Source: Lachnospiraceae bacterium UBA3273 (GTDB lineage: Bacteria > Bacillota > Clostridia > Lachnospirales > Lachnospiraceae). Taken from it: a stretch of 60,984 bases of DNA. Under the pieces are notes generated by a model that did not search any database, had not been told where the DNA came from, and worked only from the letters and a program-made list of their open reading frames with translations. Position numbers and translations under genes: made by a program. The stretch spans positions 1 to 60,984 of the forward strand of contig DEUB01000044.1 of assembly GCA_002362385.1 (NCBI GenBank). The letters are read 5' to 3'. Shown piece after piece: positions 27,076-34,903 of the stretch (position 1 is the stretch's first letter; the number at the start of each line of letters is the position of its first letter).

Positions 27076-29616
27076 TTATTGCCGTTCCGGATTCGACAGT
27101 GTAAAGTAGCCGTCTTCCAGACTTGCAGAATAGTCGTATCTGATCTTAAATGTCAGGAGTTCACTTTCAGTTGTGAATCTGCCAGGGTAGCCCTCCGTTA
27201 ATTTTGAATCATATTTTACATAAACGACCGGCTTCATGACCAGAGAAATATTGCCCGTACTTTCGTCATAATCGATCCAGACAAAATTTGAATAAGATAT
27301 TTTCTCAAATTCTCCGGCTCCGGCATGACCGTAAAACAATTTTGGTATCAAAACCCGTCCTGTTCCTTTTTCGGAAATTTTAACCCTGTATTCACCTTCT
27401 ATGGCTTCTGCTTCCAATAAGTTTTCCATTTCCTCATCTATCATTTCAGAGGTCAATTCGTAAGGCACTACCGTACAGGTTTCATAGGTTTCACAAATGA
27501 AGAGACGCTCTTTATACAGGAAATCCGGGTCTTTTCCGCCTAAGAGCCTGAAGAAAATCTCTTCCCTGCCGTCCCCGTCAAAGTCTGCCATTTCAATCTG
27601 GGGACAGAATCCCTCTATATCCCAGTTCCAGTCAAAATAGTTGGTATTGCTGTCGTCTCCCGCCTTTTCCCTGTAATCTATGATAATGCCCTTCGTGCCA
27701 AATTCGGGACTGATAACTCCATAAACGTCTGCTCTGTCATTTTCCGCCCCATCAAAATATACCAGATGGTCTTCCCACAGAATATCCTCATTTCCATTTT
27801 TGTACTCCATCAGAAAATCAACCCATGTATAATCGCCGCCATGTCCGCCGTTTTCCGCATTCCAGTATTTTTCCACCACCCGGTCCATGACCCGCAAAAG
27901 GTCCGCTTCCCGGTCTGACTCCTCCATTGCCCGCTCCATATCCTCCTTGGCCCGTTCTGCCTCTATTTTGGCCTCTTCCGCCTCCGCCATGGCCCGCTCC
28001 GCTTCCTCTTCTCTGGCGAACATGTCATTGGCGTTCCCTACATCCCCATATTCTTTAAAAAGCTCCCTTTCCGTTTTCTCTGAAAAAACAAAGTATAAAA
28101 GGACGGTAATGCATTCCTGGTTGATGCAGCGGTTCCATTCTTCCTCATCCGCCTTGTTCAGATTCTCACAGCGGAAGCATTCTATCTCATTGATATCTCC
28201 GAAGCCAATGTACCTTGCCATATAAATATAGGGCTTATCCGCTTCGATTTCATGAGATTGGCCGTCCGCCCACAAAATATCCGCCGCTTCCGAAGCCGCC
28301 CTTTCCGAAATGGGAATATTGCTGACCCTGCTGATCATATCCGTATTATAAGAAATGACCAGACTGCTCTGTTCTCCTTCTGTATCGCCGCCTTCCGTAT
28401 TGACCCAAAATCCCGTAAGAGGGGCAAAGCCTTCCTCATAAGGAGTCATGTCATGACTGACAATGACTTTTCTTCCTTCGTATGCTCCGCCTTTATAGAT
28501 GTCCGCATAAACCAGATAGCTTTGTATTTCATCCCCAAATTCAAAATCGCTTTTTACGGATTTCCCCGGCATGATCGTACTGGCAAGGACCGGCTGCTCT
28601 TCCGTAGTGGAGATCGTCACGCTGTTGGTCCCTTTGTTTCGACCTCCTCCCTGCCCGTTGGTTGCAAATACCAGACACAAAGCTATCAGCAAAGCCGCGC
28701 CCAAAACCGCCGCCGCTATTCCCGTCTTTTTAAATTTTAAAACATTTTTAATTCTCTTTCCCGCATTGCTCTCCCCAAAATTCAAAGGTCCTGCCAGCCT
28801 TCTTTTTTCAGTGGCAAAGGACAATAAAAGTCTGCCGTAATTTTGCTTGATCTCATTGCCATGGCTGCTGATCACCTTCTCATCGCAGCTCATTTCCATA
28901 TCCTGACACATGAAATAGTAGGCCGCCCACACAAGGGGATGAAACCAGTATACCACTGCGATTCCATATGCGATCCCTTTGACCAGATAATCCTTCCTGC
29001 GGATGTGGTATTGTTCATGGCCTAATATATATTCCCTCTCCTTCCCTTGTAAACGGAAAGGAATATAGATTCTGGGATGAATCATGCCAAATACAAAAGG
29101 CTGGCAGATCCTGTCGGACTCATATATGTTACCTTCTGCTAACACTGCGTCCGCCGTCTGTCTTTTTATTTTCATAAGCTCTAAAAATGTGTAGATCAAT
29201 AAAACGCCTATACCCGATATCCATACAATGGAAAAGACCTTCGGCAGCAATTCCTTCATGGTCATTTTGGGAGCAGTTGCTTCCGTACCCTGTTTCATTT
29301 CCGCAGCATTTAGTACTGTCTCATTTATCATAACCGGTTCATTCCCGGTCTCCCGATCCCCTGTCTCTATGGCAACATACCGGATCCCCGTCTCGGTTTT
29401 TTCCATCTCATCAAAATAATGGAGATTAAAAAAGCTGTATGCGGAAGAAAAGGAAAAAGGACAAAGCAGGCGGAACGCCACAATACTCCAAAGGATATAG
29501 GAATAAATCTTCGGCAGTCTCCGGATACATAATCTGATCAGGAAAACTGCAATGATCACATATCCCGCTGTAATGCTCATATTCAACAGTTGTAAAAAAA
29601 TTTTTTCCAATCCCAT
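27076..29616 (-). CDS. BlaR1-like M56 metallopeptidase signal protein
   Basis: An 846-residue protein. The N-terminal part has four membrane helices around a zinc-peptidase motif HEQYH (in YILGHEQYHIRRKDYLV) and the later CDEKVI, as in BlaR1/MecR1. There is a further membrane helix at about residues 300-318. The extracellular remainder is not a penicillin-binding domain: it holds an Ala/Glu-rich coiled coil (EEEAERAMAEAEEAKIEAER, about residues 540-570) and a C-terminal domain with DFDGDGREEIFFRLL, an FG-GAP/VCBS-like calcium loop. It would sense something other than a beta-lactam and inactivate the BlaI-like repressor encoded just upstream. GGAGAGAGGAAG precedes the ATG. Confidence 0.82.
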   Translation of the reverse strand: MGLEKIFLQLLNMSITAGYVIIAVFLIRLCIRRLPKIYSYILWSIVAFRLLCPFSFSSAYSFFNLHYFDEMEKTETGIRYVAIETGDRETGNEPVMINETVLNAAEMKQGTEATAPKMTMKELLPKVFSIVWISGIGVLLIYTFLELMKIKRQTADAVLAEGNIYESDRICQPFVFGMIHPRIYIPFRLQGKEREYILGHEQYHIRRKDYLVKGIAYGIAVVYWFHPLVWAAYYFMCQDMEMSCDEKVISSHGNEIKQNYGRLLLSFATEKRRLAGPLNFGESNAGKRIKNVLKFKKTGIAAAVLGAALLIALCLVFATNGQGGGRNKGTNSVTISTTEEQPVLASTIMPGKSVKSDFEFGDEIQSYLVYADIYKGGAYEGRKVIVSHDMTPYEEGFAPLTGFWVNTEGGDTEGEQSSLVISYNTDMISRVSNIPISERAASEAADILWADGQSHEIEADKPYIYMARYIGFGDINEIECFRCENLNKADEEEWNRCINQECITVLLYFVFSEKTERELFKEYGDVGNANDMFAREEEAERAMAEAEEAKIEAERAKEDMERAMEESDREADLLRVMDRVVEKYWNAENGGHGGDYTWVDFLMEYKNGNEDILWEDHLVYFDGAENDRADVYGVISPEFGTKGIIIDYREKAGDDSNTNYFDWNWDIEGFCPQIEMADFDGDGREEIFFRLLGGKDPDFLYKERLFICETYETCTVVPYELTSEMIDEEMENLLEAEAIEGEYRVKISEKGTGRVLIPKLFYGHAGAGEFEKISYSNFVWIDYDESTGNISLVMKPVVYVKYDSKLTEGYPGRFTTESELLTFKIRYDYSASLEDGYFTLSNPERQ

Positions 29617-29703
29617 ACTCTTTCTTCCTCTCTCCGGATTCGACCATTCAAGCCTTCTTACCGCTGCTCTTTCTTAGACTTTTCCGATTTTTCTTTATAC
29701 TGC

Positions 29704-30075
29704 TTATTCCTTATGTGCATCTATCATCCGCTTTAACTTTTCCGCTTCCTGCTCCGATAAGGTCCTTCCGCCCAGAAAGGCCGCCAGAAATCCCGGCAGG
29801 GAGCCTTCAAAGGTCCGCTCCACGAAATAATCCGATTCCTCCGCCTGCACCTTTTCCTTGGGAATCAACACCGAAACCACTGCATCCTGATTTTGGATAT
29901 ATCCTTTATCGCAGAGTTTTTTAATGACTGTATAGGTAGTGGACTTTTTCCATCCCAGCTTTTCCTTACATAGTCCCACCAATTCTCCCGATTTTACAGG
30001 GGCGTTCTCCCATACGATCATCATAAAACGGTAGTCGCTGTCGCATAATTTTAATGACTCTAAAGATTTTTCCAT
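29704..30075 (-). CDS. BlaI/MecI/CopY-family repressor
   Basis: A 123-residue winged-helix repressor: LCDSDYRFMMIVWENAPVKSGELV, then GWKKSTTYTVIKKLCDKGYI, with a C-terminal dimerisation tail where the M56 partner would cleave. It is upstream of the M56 peptidase gene and is probably cotranscribed. GGAGG precedes the ATG. A dyad overlapping its promoter (30166-30191) is the likely binding site. Confidence 0.9.
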   Translation of the reverse strand: MEKSLESLKLCDSDYRFMMIVWENAPVKSGELVGLCKEKLGWKKSTTYTVIKKLCDKGYIQNQDAVVSVLIPKEKVQAEESDYFVERTFEGSLPGFLAAFLGGRTLSEQEAEKLKRMIDAHKE

Positions 30076-30165
30076 TTCTGCCTCCGTAGGTTAAATATAT
30101 GCGCCTGCCATCTCTGTCAAAGACCTTTGCGCAGTATATTATCACACATTTAAATAGGTCGATTA

Positions 30166-30211
30166 TTATAGACCTTTTATTTAGTCTATAACAGCCGACC
30201 TGGTATGTCAA
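30166..30211 (-). promoter_or_regulatory. Promoter and dyad operator of the BlaI/M56 unit
   Basis: On the minus strand TTGACA (30206-30211) and TAGACT (30183-30188) are 17 bp apart. Perfect 8-bp arms TTATAGAC and GTCTATAA (30166-30173 and 30184-30191), 10 bp apart, overlap the -10 box. A further GGTC half-site follows at about 30157. This is the expected position for autorepression. Confidence 0.75.
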
Positions 30212-30237
30212 GAATTTTATGATACCGGTTTTCTCTC

Positions 30238-31008
30238 TTACGCTTTTTCCTCCCTCATAAATTCCGTAACATGCTTCCTCATCCAGATAGGAAACATATT
30301 CCTCTGGCAGGCGGGATTTTTCCTCTGTTCAATGCCGATGGTATTAAAAAAGGTAATCCACAGCTTTGTATATTCATCCCGGTATTCTTCTGTTTTTGAC
30401 AGTTTTTCCGCCTCTTCATCAGTCAAAAGCTGCAGATAGAAGTCCTGATTGACCGGATGTATGGCGGCAATTTTGCGGTTATCATCCATAATGATCCAGT
30501 GCTCCGAAGGCATTCTGTCCTGAAAGTGCTCCGCTACAGGCATAAGCACATTGTTTTTAGGCTCTATATGGCTGACGTAAACCTTCCCTTCTATGGCATG
30601 AAAACGCACAAACTCTCTGAAAAAGTGGGCTTCATTCCCCACATTCCGCCTAAGCTCCATGGTACGGATAACCGGCGGATAGGAAAGCATGGACATAACC
30701 CTTCCCCCATAGGCAAAGCCCAGGATCAGAAAACGGTATATGGTATCCAAGGCATCCGGGGCGTTGGAAAGGGAGGCATAAAAAATATGGACATATGCTT
30801 CCTCCGATATCTTGTTGCGTATGGAGCGGACGACCATTTCCGTTTTGTGTGCGTCCGGCTCTACATGAATATATTCACAAAATAGATCAGGCTGTACAAC
30901 AGGACCTTTTAAAAGCTTCACATTATGGTGTCCACGTTTGCTTGCCCATGCATCATAAATACAGGTCATGATGCTTTCAAAATCATCGTTGCAGGTAAAA
31001 ACTGTCAT
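30238..31008 (-). CDS. Putative DNA metabolism protein, radical-SAM partner (TIGR03915-like)
   Basis: About 256 residues, starting MTVFTCNDDFESIMTCIYDAWASKRG, with YRFLILGFAYG, the conserved FREFVRFHAIEGKVYVSHIEP and RKNPACQRNMFPIWMRKH near the end. This is the family that is nearly always next to a SplB-like radical SAM protein, as here. A uracil-DNA-glycosylase-related or DNA-repair role is presumed. The ATG at 31008 has GGAG 6 nt upstream; a GTG at 31020 is possible. It follows the radical SAM gene by 33 nt. Confidence 0.82.
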   Translation of the reverse strand: MTVFTCNDDFESIMTCIYDAWASKRGHHNVKLLKGPVVQPDLFCEYIHVEPDAHKTEMVVRSIRNKISEEAYVHIFYASLSNAPDALDTIYRFLILGFAYGGRVMSMLSYPPVIRTMELRRNVGNEAHFFREFVRFHAIEGKVYVSHIEPKNNVLMPVAEHFQDRMPSEHWIIMDDNRKIAAIHPVNQDFYLQLLTDEEAEKLSKTEEYRDEYTKLWITFFNTIGIEQRKNPACQRNMFPIWMRKHVTEFMREEKA

Positions 31009-31041
31009 CTTTGTCTCCACGTTTCTGTTACAATACGTTTT

Positions 31042-32478
31042 TCATCCAACCCCAAAATCATCAAAAAGCGACATCTGTTTAAAATTATTCTGATGGGCAA
31101 TCTGCCAGTTTTCCTTGGAATTGGTGGCTGTCAGCTGTCTGGTAATATACTGCTCTTCGATGGGGGTATGATACATCATTTTGCCCTGGCAGGTAATAAA
31201 ATAATGCGCCCTTTTTAAAACCACACCCATTTTCTTTAAAGTATCAAAATCAAGGCTGCCGAAACGGCGGGCTTTCATAATCCTGCCCGCGGACCGGGGT
31301 CCCACTCCGGGGATACGCAGGATCAGATCATAGGGAGCGGTCTGGATCTCTACGGGGAATAAATCCAGATGGCGCAGCGCCCAGTCGCACTTAGGGTCCA
31401 GCTGCTCATTGAAATTGGGCTTATCCTCCGAAAGAAGCTCGTCTGCCTGAAAGCCATAAAAGCGCAGCAGCCAATCCGCCTGATAAAGCCTGTGCTCCCT
31501 TAAAAGGGGAGGCGGCGTCCCTATGGCGGGAAGATTGCTGTCCTCATTGATGGAAACATAAGCCGAATAGAAAACCCGCTTCAAGTCATAGGACTGGTAA
31601 AGCTTTTGGGTAGTCTGTATCAAATGATAATCCGTCTCCCCGCTTGCTCCTATGATCATCTGGGTGCTCTGTCCCGCCGGCGCAAAGGGCCTTGTAAGCT
31701 TATCCCTGGTCAAAGAAGGGGAGAGGGTCTCCTTTTGCAAAATCTGCCGGGAACCACCTTGCTTTTCTTCTATACGCTGGCTTGTAAAAATGCTGTTTTC
31801 CAGATAGCGGTTGCCGCTGCTCCTCTCCATCCTGGCGTCCTTGCCGATGGCAAGCCTGTGGGATGCAATGGTACTGCTTACCTTCCCCATGGGATTTAAG
31901 ATCGTCTGAAAGTTTTTGTTGGGCGCAAGCTTTTCCAGACTTTCCGCAGTAGGCAGTTCTAAGTTGATGCTGATGCGGTCAGCCAGATAGCCCGCCGTGG
32001 CAAGCAGTTCATCCGGCGCCCCGGGAATCGCCTTTACATGGATATAACCGTTAAATTTGTATTGATTTCGCAAAAGCATCAAAGCCTCGCACATCTTTTC
32101 CATGGTGTAAGCGGGATTCTTTAGTACGCCCGAGCTTAAGAATAGCCCCTCAATATAGTTCCTCTTATAAAACTCCGTAGTGATCCTGCAGATCTCGTCA
32201 GGGGTAAAGGTAGTCCTCTCCACATCATTGGAACAGCGGTTGATACAATACTTGCAGTCATAAATGCAATGATTGGTCATGAGAATCTTTAAAAGGGAGA
32301 TACAGCGTCCGTCGGAGGCAAAGCTGTGGCAGATACCGCAGGCTCTTGTATTCCCCAGAAAGCCCTCCCTGCCTTTCCTGTCCACACCGCTTGAAGTACA
32401 CGCCACATCGTATTTGGCCGCATCCGCTAATATATGAAGTTTTTCTTCTAATGATATTTCCTGGATCAATTCGTTCAT
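31042..32478 (-). CDS. Putative DNA modification/repair radical SAM protein (TIGR03916-like)
   Basis: About 478 residues. The radical-SAM cluster motif is CIYDCKYC, preceded by LLKILMTN and an extra Cys-rich segment (TRACGICHSF), and the C-terminus carries a helix-hairpin-helix IPGVGPRSAGRIM for DNA contact. It resembles spore-photoproduct-lyase-like enzymes and is taken to repair or modify DNA. The ATG at 32478 fits family N-termini (EEKLHILADAAKYDV). A TTG at 32493 would be upstream of the predicted transcription start. No Shine-Dalgarno is visible. The promoter contains a LexA box, so it is probably SOS-induced together with the gene that follows. Confidence 0.85.
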   Translation of the reverse strand: MNELIQEISLEEKLHILADAAKYDVACTSSGVDRKGREGFLGNTRACGICHSFASDGRCISLLKILMTNHCIYDCKYCINRCSNDVERTTFTPDEICRITTEFYKRNYIEGLFLSSGVLKNPAYTMEKMCEALMLLRNQYKFNGYIHVKAIPGAPDELLATAGYLADRISINLELPTAESLEKLAPNKNFQTILNPMGKVSSTIASHRLAIGKDARMERSSGNRYLENSIFTSQRIEEKQGGSRQILQKETLSPSLTRDKLTRPFAPAGQSTQMIIGASGETDYHLIQTTQKLYQSYDLKRVFYSAYVSINEDSNLPAIGTPPPLLREHRLYQADWLLRFYGFQADELLSEDKPNFNEQLDPKCDWALRHLDLFPVEIQTAPYDLILRIPGVGPRSAGRIMKARRFGSLDFDTLKKMGVVLKRAHYFITCQGKMMYHTPIEEQYITRQLTATNSKENWQIAHQNNFKQMSLFDDFGVG

Positions 32479-32484
32479 ATATTT

Positions 32485-32513
32485 ATTATACAAACATATG
32501 TTCGATTTTGCAA
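32485..32513 (-). promoter_or_regulatory. SOS promoter: LexA box inside the -35/-10 spacer
   Basis: TTGCAA (32508-32513) and TATAAT (32485-32490) are exactly 17 bp apart. The spacer (32491-32507) holds CGAACATATGTTTG, a close match to the Bacillus LexA consensus CGAAC-N4-GTTCG. LexA bound here would fully cover the promoter. The start codon is only 6 nt after the -10, so the mRNA may be leaderless. Confidence 0.8.
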
Positions 32514-32531
32514 GTGGTTTTTTATTCCAAA

Positions 32532-32566
32532 AAAACGGAGAGCCTCACACTCTCCGTTTCCTGTCC
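32532..32566. repeat. Left 35-bp direct repeat, putative att site with terminator hairpin
   Basis: Identical to 34869-34903. It contains a 10-bp stem (AAACGGAGAG / CTCTCCGTTT, 32533-32559) with a 7-nt loop. On the minus strand it is followed by a run of seven T, so it is also a working intrinsic terminator. Read on the minus strand it encodes DRKRRV and a stop, the same C-terminus as spmA. Confidence 0.85.
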
Positions 32567-32603
32567 AGGTTCAGCAGGGCTTCTATTGCCTTTAAACCCC
32601 CTT
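32567..32603 (-). pseudogene. Remnant of spmA internal codons
   Basis: Minus-strand translation reads GLKAIEALLNL and runs straight into DRKRRV-stop of the left repeat. It resembles GLKAMEALTDL inside intact spmA (about residues 109-119), and the DNA shares GGCTTC, GCCTTTAA and CCC blocks there. The fragment is short, so this is suggestive only. It implies an older, deleted spmA copy at the left boundary. Confidence 0.45.
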
Positions 32604-32639
32604 GTGTCAAGTTAATGACACGAACTTTTTGAAAAAGTT
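32604..32639. repeat. Two small inverted repeats at the element's left end
   Basis: GTGTCA / TGACAC (32604-32609 and 32616-32621) is followed by the palindrome AACTTTTTGAAAAAGTT (32623-32639). They lie just past the RhuM stop codon and may terminate transcription or bind the recombinase. Confidence 0.5.
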
Positions 32640-32655
32640 TTATTTCTTAACATCA

Positions 32656-33687
32656 TTATCGACCATCGCGATTTGTTTTATTTTTTCCACCGGCCTGTTT
32701 TGCTGTTTTAGCCACCATTTTTACTGTTTTTAAATAAGCATCTTCAACTGGAGAAATGGTGGCTTCCTGATATTTTTGATATTCTTCCCTGGCTTTTTTT
32801 ATTGCCTGAGAATGACTTACTTTCCCTCCATGACTGAGTATTTTTCTATTTCCTGATGATAATACTGAATCAAGCTGTTCGACATAATCTTTCATGTACA
32901 TTGGACGATGTTCAATCGCATTAATTTCCGCCAGATCAAAATAACCCGATACCAAATTATTTAATATCTTAAGTTCATCTTCTTTTAAATAATTCTTGGC
33001 AATTCCAATATCTTTAAGAGCAGGTAACTCTCCCGAAAAGGATGTCAATCCCATAAAAGGTTTTTGGGCATCAGCACGTTCAAATACTATTTCTGCTGCA
33101 GTGTGCCCGTGTGCTGCAAAATGAAGCTTATTTTGCACTATCTTAAAAAAGCGAACCGACTCCTCACTATGAGGATTGTAATCCACGCTTGTAGCATATA
33201 AATCTAAAACCTGACGATAAAGCACTTTTTCCGAAGAACGAATATCGCGAATGCGATCTAAAAGTTCTTTCCAATAGTTCCCGCCACCATTGCCTTTAAG
33301 ACGTTCATCGTCCATCGTAAAGCCTTTTATCATGTATTCCTTTAAACGTTCTGTCGCCCATTTCCTAAATCTTGTCGCTATAAGAGACTTTATTCTATAT
33401 CCAAGAGATATAATCATATCCAAATTATAATATGGCATTTCTCTTGCAACCTGCCTTGTTCCCTCCTGCCGAACCTGTCGGAAATTCCGACAAGTTGAGC
33501 CTTCGTCCAATTCTCCTTCTGCAAAAATATGTTTTATGTGTTCTACAACATTTGTTCTCGATGTTTGAAACAGTTCAGCCATTTGTTGTTGGGAAAGCCA
33601 AACCGTTTCATCCTGTACAGTTACTTCAACATTCGTTAGTCCGTCTTCCGATTGATAAATTAAAATTTCACCTTTGTTTTCATCCAC
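32656..33687 (-). CDS. RhuM-family protein
   Basis: A 343-residue protein with the RhuM hallmarks: ILIYQSEDGLTNVEV, VWLSQQQMAELFQTSRTNVVEHI (an HTH-like segment), YYNLDMIISLGYRIKS, ATRFRKWATERLKEYMIKGF, and HFAAHGHTAAEIVFERAD in the second half. RhuM proteins occur in pathogenicity and defence islands, and their biochemical role is unsettled. The start is GTG at 33687 with GGGAGAG upstream. It follows the integrase-fold gene by 32 nt in the repeat-bounded element. Confidence 0.87.
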   Translation of the reverse strand: MDENKGEILIYQSEDGLTNVEVTVQDETVWLSQQQMAELFQTSRTNVVEHIKHIFAEGELDEGSTCRNFRQVRQEGTRQVAREMPYYNLDMIISLGYRIKSLIATRFRKWATERLKEYMIKGFTMDDERLKGNGGGNYWKELLDRIRDIRSSEKVLYRQVLDLYATSVDYNPHSEESVRFFKIVQNKLHFAAHGHTAAEIVFERADAQKPFMGLTSFSGELPALKDIGIAKNYLKEDELKILNNLVSGYFDLAEINAIEHRPMYMKDYVEQLDSVLSSGNRKILSHGGKVSHSQAIKKAREEYQKYQEATISPVEDAYLKTVKMVAKTAKQAGGKNKTNRDGR

Positions 33688-33719
33688 AGATTTATCTCTC
33701 CCTGTCTGTTATAGCCAAC

Positions 33720-34700
33720 CTAAAACTCATAGTACAACTCTGCCATAACAATTTTATTATTGATAATTTTTTTGAGTTCATCATCCTCAGTCAGGAGGCA
33801 CCCTTGAATCAGTTTATCGCTTGCACCCGTTATTTTTTTAATAACAGAATCACTTAAACCCGCCTTGAGAAGTTGTCCGATTCCATACTTGACAATACTT
33901 GTTACACTCGTTACTTCTAGCAAAGTTCCTAAATAGTCAGGGATTCCAGAAGAAGATGTTATCTCCCCCCAAGGTTCTCCATTTCCATCTGTCAAAAGCA
34001 AATCCTCTTTGTTCTTTAATCTAGTCTGAAAAACAAATTTCTGCATTTGCTGTAACTGTCTTGACAATTTGGGCGGCAGCCGAAGTTCAAAGCCATTTAC
34101 TGTAATAAATCCATAATATTCATCAAAATTCTCCCATTTAACTTTTCTCAATTCACGATACGTAATCCCATAAAGCATCATCATTTTTATTCCGATAGCC
34201 GCCATCGCCTTCTTAAGATCTGTAACTTCTCCCCAATCCTTATCTTCAAGCTGTTCATTCGACCACATCAAAAGTTCTTCAGCTTGCATAAGCGTTAACG
34301 GCTCCTGCTCAACTATACCCGCAAGCAGATCACATTTCTCAATATATGCCATCATTCGTTTCATATATGAATTTTCCCGCAGACGGTTAAAAGAAATTGC
34401 ATCATATAATTCAGGGTTTGCAACATCTGTAGTCTTTCGGATGTAGTTAAAAAACAATCCTACCACCGTAGCGTACCGTTTAGCCTTTGTCTTACTTTTA
34501 TATCGCTGTATATCTTCCACATTATAAATCAGGCTCTGCAATATAAATTCAACATCTATACCCTTAAGTAAAATACGAAGCGGTTCACCTGACAAAGAAT
34601 TTCCCCAGTGTATTTCCAGATATTCTGTAAAGTTTATAACATCACTTTTATAATCTGGATATTCTGTTATAAAGTCATCAACAATGTTTTGATAATTCAT
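33720..34700 (-). CDS. Tyrosine-recombinase-fold protein lacking the catalytic box
   Basis: A 326-residue protein with an N-terminal SAM-like helical domain (DFITEYPDYKSDVINFTEYLE, then TKAKRYATVVGLFFNYIRK) and a C-terminal part shaped like an integrase: MMMLYGITYRELRKVKWENFD carries the first Arg position. The region where HxxR and the nucleophilic Tyr belong reads TSIVKYGIGQLLKAGLSDSVIKKITGAS: it keeps the helix pattern but not HxxR, and the usual Tyr is not evident. It may be a DNA-binding derivative, or it may use a Tyr near the C-terminus (AELYYEF). AGAGAG precedes the ATG. Confidence 0.65.
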   Translation of the reverse strand: MNYQNIVDDFITEYPDYKSDVINFTEYLEIHWGNSLSGEPLRILLKGIDVEFILQSLIYNVEDIQRYKSKTKAKRYATVVGLFFNYIRKTTDVANPELYDAISFNRLRENSYMKRMMAYIEKCDLLAGIVEQEPLTLMQAEELLMWSNEQLEDKDWGEVTDLKKAMAAIGIKMMMLYGITYRELRKVKWENFDEYYGFITVNGFELRLPPKLSRQLQQMQKFVFQTRLKNKEDLLLTDGNGEPWGEITSSSGIPDYLGTLLEVTSVTSIVKYGIGQLLKAGLSDSVIKKITGASDKLIQGCLLTEDDELKKIINNKIVMAELYYEF

Positions 34701-34730
34701 CGCGCTTTCTCTCTTCCGATATTTTATACT

Positions 34731-34759
34731 ATTATATTTTATCGTTTTCGATATGTCAA
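34731..34759 (-). promoter_or_regulatory. Consensus promoter with dyad in the spacer, element operon
   Basis: TTGACA (34754-34759) and TATAAT (34731-34736) are both perfect and spaced 17 bp. The spacer contains TATCG-TTTT-CGATA (34740-34753), an obvious repressor target. No gene in the element encodes a clear repressor unless one of the two proteins serves as one. Confidence 0.75.
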
Positions 34760-34788
34760 TAATAATATTGTTTCCAATAATCGTATGG

Positions 34789-34847
34789 TTTTATTGGATT
34801 TCACGCGCTATTTTTACATACTTTTTATTTATATTCTCCCAATAAAA
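34789..34847. repeat. 9-bp inverted repeat near the element's right end
   Basis: TTTTATTGG (34789-34797) and CCAATAAAA (34839-34847) are perfect inverted copies 41 bp apart, in AT-rich non-coding DNA between the promoter and the right 35-bp repeat. They could be arm-type recombinase sites. Confidence 0.45.
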
Positions 34848-34868
34848 TATCCATTTATAGCAATAAGT

Positions 34869-34903
34869 AAAACGGAGAGCCTCACACTCTCCGTTTCCTG
34901 TCC
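34869..34903. repeat. Right 35-bp direct repeat overlapping the spmA 3' end
   Basis: Identical to 32532-32566. It covers the last six codons and stop of spmA and its intrinsic terminator hairpin (34870-34896). Confidence 0.85.

Larger units (their letters stand above)
32532..34903. mobile_element. 2.3-kb repeat-bounded element with integrase-fold protein and RhuM
   Basis: Two identical 35-bp direct repeats (32532-32566 and 34869-34903) bound a segment that is visibly more AT-rich than its neighbours. It contains an integrase-fold protein and a RhuM protein in one operon with its own promoter. The right repeat includes the last codons, stop and terminator of spmA, so the element appears to sit in the spmA 3' end, with the left copy being a duplicated attachment site. 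Integration at a gene 3' end with regeneration of that end is typical of tyrosine recombinases. Alternatively the repeats are remnants of a duplicated spmA. Confidence 0.65.

Noticed and set aside
29426..29647. A 73-codon frame overlapping the M56 gene start
   Set aside because: It overlaps the M56 N-terminal coding region on the same strand in another frame and has no independent features.
32532..34903. 35-bp repeats as ends of an insertion sequence
   Set aside because: They are direct rather than inverted, and no DDE transposase lies between them; an integrase-type attachment duplication fits better.
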